Source: Giesbergeria sp. (GTDB lineage: Bacteria > Pseudomonadota > Gammaproteobacteria > Burkholderiales > Burkholderiaceae_C). From it: a DNA stretch of 64,000 nucleotides. The position numbers and the translations under genes were made by a program. The stretch is from assembly GCF_028686475.1 (NCBI RefSeq), contig NZ_JAQUCA010000001.1, forward strand, positions 216,979 to 280,978, in the 5' to 3' direction. The notes beneath the pieces were generated by a model, which did no database searches, had not been told where the DNA came from, and saw only the letters and a program-made list of their open reading frames with translations. Every line of letters begins with the position of its first letter. Positions within the stretch are counted from its first letter, which is position 1. Positions 60,844 through 64,000 of the stretch are shown piece by piece.

Positions 60844-61485
60844 CTAAACCGTAGATTCATCGCGGCTGCTGTGCGCCTCTAGGTGTTGCGTATCCGCCCA
60901 ACCGACCAGCGTCAGCCCCTCTGGTGTCCAGAGTAGGCGGTTGATGGCAGCGTTGGTCAACATCCAGGTGCGCGGTGCTTGCAGGCTTTGGCCGGTGGCG
61001 AGGCGGTACAAAATATCCATCACCCCCCCGTGGGCTACCAGCACCACCAAGCCGCCAAGGTGTTGTTGGGCCAACCGGCTGGTCGTGGCTGCGATACGGT
61101 CGCGCAATTGCAACAGGCTTTCGCCCCCATCAGCTGCAAAATGTGGGTCGCGTTCGCGCCAGCGCCGCGCTTGCTCGGGGTGGCTGATTTCTACTTCGGC
61201 AAAGGTGCTGCCTTCCATATCGCCAAAGCAGCGCTCACGCAGGCCCGGCTCTGGGGTTAAAGGCGCGCCGGTGGTGTCGGCCAAGGCTTGGGCGGTGGCT
61301 TGGGCGCGTTGCAAATCACTGGCATAAATCGCTGTGATAGGCTCGTCGGCCAGCGCGCGTGCTACCTGCTGGGCCTGCCAGTGGCCGATGTCATTGAGCG
61401 GAATGTCCAAATGACCTTGGATGCGCGCATCGACATTCCAAGCGGTTTCGCCGTGGCGAATGGCAATCAATCGGGTGGCTTGCAT
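60844..61485 (-). CDS. Histidine phosphatase family protein
   Basis: The 213-residue protein has the phosphoglycerate-mutase-type RHG motif (LIAIRHGETAWNVDARIQGH), AIYASDLQRAQATAQALA, the PEPGLRERCFGDMEG loop and the second catalytic His in VVLVAHGGVMDILYRLA. The substrate is not clear; candidates include cobalamin or sugar phosphates. The ATG at 61485 is preferred over a TTG upstream that overlaps ttcA. Confidence 0.88.
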   Translation of the reverse strand: MQATRLIAIRHGETAWNVDARIQGHLDIPLNDIGHWQAQQVARALADEPITAIYASDLQRAQATAQALADTTGAPLTPEPGLRERCFGDMEGSTFAEVEISHPEQARRWRERDPHFAADGGESLLQLRDRIAATTSRLAQQHLGGLVVLVAHGGVMDILYRLATGQSLQAPRTWMLTNAAINRLLWTPEGLTLVGWADTQHLEAHSSRDESTV

Positions 61486-61505
61486 GGGATTTAGATTTAA
61501 CCGGT

Positions 61506-62447
61506 TCAACCTATCTGCACCACTTGCACCCCCGGCAAGCTGGAGGGGGCAGAGAACTCTTCGGTATCAAAGGCTTTGTCGCCGTTGTCGTCGGCGATGC
61601 CAGTGGCTTGGGCGTTGGCAAAGTCAAACAGGCGGCCATCCAACAAGTGGCTGGGCACGACGTTTTGCAGCGCGTTGAACATGTTTTCGATGCGGCCCGG
61701 AAAGCGTTTTTCCCAATCGCGCAGCATCTCGCCCACCTGTTTGCGTTGCAGGTTTTCTTGGCTGCCACACAGGTTGCACGGGATGATAGGGAAGTTGCGG
61801 TGCGCGGCCCAGCGCGTGGTGTCTTTTTCGGCCACAAACGCCAAAGGCCGGATAACCACATGTTTGCCATCGTCACTGACCAGCTTAGGCGGCATCGATT
61901 TGAGCTTGCCACCAAAAAACATGTTCAGCAGCAGGGTTTGCAAAATGTCGTCGCGGTGGTGGCCCAAGGCAATTTTGGTCGCACCCAGCTCATCGGCCAC
62001 GCGGTACAAAATGCCCCGGCGCAGCCGACTGCACAGGCTGCAAGTGGTTTTGCCTTCGGGAATGATGCGCTTGACGATGCTGTAGGTATCTTCGTTCTCG
62101 ATATGGAACGGCACGCCGGTGCTTTTGAGGTAGTCGGGCAGCACATGCTCCGGAAAGCCGGGTTGCTTTTGGTCTAAGTTGACGGCCACCAAGTCAAAGT
62201 GAATCGGGGCGCGCGCCTTGAGTTTGAGCAGGATGTCCAGCAGGGTGTAGCTGTCTTTGCCGCCCGACATGCACACCATGACCTTGTCGCCCTCTTCAAT
62301 CATGTTGTATTGCACGATGGCGCGGCCCGCTTCGCGGCACAGGCGCTTTTCCAGCTTGTGGGTTTCGCGTTCTATTTTGAAGCTTTTGTCTGGCGTGGAC
62401 GTGGCGGCTTCTTCAGCCGTCCAACTGGGGGGATTACTTGCGTTCAT
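61506..62447 (-). CDS. ttcA: tRNA 2-thiocytidine-32 synthetase TtcA
   Basis: The 313-residue enzyme has the PP-loop [20 protein letters not shown] and the paired [19 protein letters not shown] motif whose cysteines bind the iron-sulfur cluster, followed by [20 protein letters not shown]. It inserts sulfur at C32 of certain tRNAs. The flanking genes (folB and a phosphatase) are unrelated. Confidence 0.95.
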   Translation of the reverse strand: MNASNPPSWTAEEAATSTPDKSFKIERETHKLEKRLCREAGRAIVQYNMIEEGDKVMVCMSGGKDSYTLLDILLKLKARAPIHFDLVAVNLDQKQPGFPEHVLPDYLKSTGVPFHIENEDTYSIVKRIIPEGKTTCSLCSRLRRGILYRVADELGATKIALGHHRDDILQTLLLNMFFGGKLKSMPPKLVSDDGKHVVIRPLAFVAEKDTTRWAAHRNFPIIPCNLCGSQENLQRKQVGEMLRDWEKRFPGRIENMFNALQNVVPSHLLDGRLFDFANAQATGIADDNGDKAFDTEEFSAPSSLPGVQVVQIG

Positions 62448-62474
62448 AAAAAAAGGGGAGGGATTCGAGCAGAT

Positions 62475-62846
62475 TTACCACTGTCCGGTTTCGACACGAA
62501 TCGCCACTTCGCAGTCATCAAAAATTTCGAGTTTGGCAATTTTGACGCGCACGCCCAACACACCGGGCAGCAGCATGAGGCGGTGCGCCAATTTGCCAAT
62601 CAGGCTTTCTAACAAGTTGACGTGTTCGGCGGTGCATTCATCAATGATGATTTGGCGCACCTTGCGGTAATCCAGCACATGGGCGATGTCGTCATCACGT
62701 GGGCGCAAGGGCTGCGTGCCCAAGTTGAGTTCCGCATCCACTTGAATGGGCTGGGGGGCGGTTTTTTCGTGGTCTAGGATGCCCAAATTGGCATTAAAAC
62801 GCAAACCAATCAGCGTTAGGATATGGGTGCCTGCGGCGTTGTACAT
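62475..62846 (-). CDS. folB: Dihydroneopterin aldolase
   Basis: The 123-residue protein begins MYNAAGTHILTLIGLRFNAN and has the FolB pattern GILDHEKTAPQPIQVDAELN, VLDYRKVRQIIIDECTAEHV and NLLESLIGKLAHRLMLLPGV. It cleaves dihydroneopterin in folate synthesis, in the cytoplasm. The pteridine-reductase-like SDR lies directly upstream on the same strand (26-base gap), a typical folate/pterin pair. Confidence 0.93.
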   Translation of the reverse strand: MYNAAGTHILTLIGLRFNANLGILDHEKTAPQPIQVDAELNLGTQPLRPRDDDIAHVLDYRKVRQIIIDECTAEHVNLLESLIGKLAHRLMLLPGVLGVRVKIAKLEIFDDCEVAIRVETGQW

Positions 62847-62872
62847 AAAAAATCAGGGCGTGCGCCGCAAGG

Positions 62873-63658
62873 TTACATCAGCGAAAAATCGCGCTCAAAC
62901 TTCAGCAAATGCTGGCCGCCATCCACCAGCAAGGTGGTGCCGGTGATGGAGCGGTTTTGCAACGCAAACTGTACCGTGGCAGCTACATCTTCCGCCGTGG
63001 AGGAACGCCCCAGCGGACTTAAAGCGTGCAATTGCTGGAATTTTTCTGCGGTTAAAAACGGGCTGGTCAGGGTCAGGCCGGGCGCTACCCCGACCACGCG
63101 CAGACGTGGGGCCAAGGCCAGCGCCAGCATGGTGTTGGCCGCTTCTAAGGCGGCCTTGGACAGGGTGTAACTCAAAAAATCGGGGTTTTGGTTCCAGAGT
63201 TTTTGGTCTAGCAAATTGACCACGGCGCCTTGCACGTGGGCCTCGCCCGCAGCGGCGCGTGCCTCTAGGTGCTGGTGCAGGGCTTGCGCCAGAATAATCG
63301 GGGCGGCGGTGTTGCTACGCAGGTGTTTTTCTAAGCTGGCAAAGCCCAAGCTGGCCGCATCATCGTGTTCAAACAAAGAGGCGCTGTTGACCACTGCATC
63401 CACCGTACCAAAATGCGCCAGCACTTGGGGCAGCAAAGCGCGGACAGCGGCTTCATCGTCAAAGTTGGCAGCAAAGCAGGCGCTGACTGCGCCCAAGGCT
63501 TGGCAGTCTGCCACGGTGGCTTGTGCCTCGGGGGCCGAGTGGCGGTAATGCACGGCCACCTGCCAACCGGCAGCGGCCAGTGTCAGGGCGATTTGGCGGC
63601 CCAAACGCCGGGCAGCGCCAGTGACCAAGACAGTACGGGAACGGGGAGAGGTAGACAT
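62873..63658 (-). CDS. Pteridine-reductase-like SDR (FolM type)
   Basis: The 261-residue SDR has the atypical cofactor motif TGAARRLGRQIALTL (TGxxxRxG, as in PTR1/FolM, instead of TGxxxGxG), NSASLFEHDD and the catalytic YTLSKAALEAAN. It ends with LLVDGGQHLLKFERDFSLM. FolM-type enzymes reduce dihydromonapterin or dihydrofolate. Proximity to folB supports a pterin role. The start at 63658 is chosen for MSTSPRSRTVLVTG. Confidence 0.8.
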   Translation of the reverse strand: MSTSPRSRTVLVTGAARRLGRQIALTLAAAGWQVAVHYRHSAPEAQATVADCQALGAVSACFAANFDDEAAVRALLPQVLAHFGTVDAVVNSASLFEHDDAASLGFASLEKHLRSNTAAPIILAQALHQHLEARAAAGEAHVQGAVVNLLDQKLWNQNPDFLSYTLSKAALEAANTMLALALAPRLRVVGVAPGLTLTSPFLTAEKFQQLHALSPLGRSSTAEDVAATVQFALQNRSITGTTLLVDGGQHLLKFERDFSLM

Positions 63659-63815
63659 CCAAAGACCACGCAGGCCGTGCAAAGACAGAAGGCCCAAGTT
63701 TAACGACTGGCCTGCACCAGCAGGTCGGGCGGCATTGCATCAAAAAAGTGGGATTGCTAATTTGTAAACAAGTGATTACGATGATTCCATGTAAACCATC
63801 AGGAAAGTCTAAGAG

Positions 63816-63911
63816 TTGACAACGAGCGCAACAACCAAGCTTGCCGAGCTATCTACCTTCGACGTGGCACAGGCCGTTCTGCAATACCTACGCAAATCTA
63901 ATCATTTCTGA
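63816..63911 (+). pseudogene. Truncated antidote-like N-terminus (low confidence)
   Basis: A TTG with AGGAAAG upstream opens a 31-codon frame (start MTTSATTKLAELSTFDVAQ) that resembles the N-terminus of addiction-module antidotes (FDVAxYL...). It then departs from the family and stops. The stop lies within the 3' end of the tnpB-like gene on the other strand, so it may be an antitoxin gene cut by that element. Confidence 0.25.
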
Positions 63912-64000
63912 TTAAATCTACCGCTTGCTTCCTGCTTCACAGAGGCCGGTTTCACTCGGGTCTTACGACCCAAGCCAGCGCCTTCCTCTCCACAGGCTGT
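63902..64000 (-). CDS. TnpB-type transposase, C-terminal end (partial)
   Basis: Reading the minus strand from the window edge gives TACGEEGAGLGR then KTRVKPASVKQEASGRF and a TGA at 63904-63902. This matches the C-terminal tail common to IS200/IS605-type TnpB proteins (the VKPASVKQEA signature). About 32 codons are visible; the body lies beyond the window. A small inverted repeat TAATCA-TTTC-TGATTA (63899-63914) overlaps the stop. Confidence 0.65.
   Translation of the reverse strand, partial: TACGEEGAGLGRKTRVKPASVKQEASGRFNQK

Overview
The window reads as one contiguous piece of a betaproteobacterial chromosome, most like Burkholderiales/Comamonadaceae. Grounds: the order secE-nusG-rplKAJL-rpoBC; the betaproteobacterial series rsmB-DUF4390-ntrY-ntrX; a polar-type flagellar block with flhF, flhG, fliA and cheYZ; and GC-rich coding sequence throughout most of the window. 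The taxon is inferred from gene order and protein character, not from a database search.

Layout. 1-11.7 kb: transcription/translation operon (secE end, nusG, rplK, rplA, rplJ, rplL, rpoB, rpoC) with leader and attenuator-like hairpins and a strong terminator. 11.8-17.4 kb: a tightly overlapping set (LemA-like, rsmB, DUF4390, ntrY-like kinase, and a response regulator lacking the AAA+ domain), then tRNA-Phe. 17.6-19.5 kb: a small accessory patch with an HTH-GHKL-DUF4325 regulator and an internally deleted IS200/IS605 tnpB element. Its ends, TTGAC target and guide can be placed to the base, and removing it restores a short open frame. 19.5-30.9 kb: apaG, a Gcr-family membrane protein, then a glycan cluster making a CDP-activated, probably 3-C-methyl-branched deoxysugar, with a CmcI-type methyltransferase, a DUF4422-like protein and a large multidomain glycosyltransferase.

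31.0-47.5 kb: flagella and motility: motAB, cheYZ, flhBAFG, fliA, then flgN-flgM-flgA on the minus strand (flgM has a near-perfect sigma-28 promoter) and flgBCDEFGH on the plus strand. The flg run stops after flgH at a broken IS4-type transposase; flgI-flgL are not here. 47.9-53.9 kb: a SulP transporter, hemerythrin, a DUF350/zinc-ribbon-DUF4178/SPFH membrane module, a Uma2-family protein and an orphan flagellar rod-like protein.

54.1-58.6 kb: a duplicated 3' part of gap, about 95% identical to the intact gap 3,492 bp away with no net length change. It flanks a HigBA-like toxin-antitoxin pair, an AT-rich secreted protein, a glycine-rich membrane protein and an orphan antidote. 58.7-63.7 kb: tkt, a histidine phosphatase, ttcA, folB and a pteridine-reductase-like SDR, all on the minus strand. 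The last 100 bases hold the 3' end of a second tnpB-type gene running off the window.
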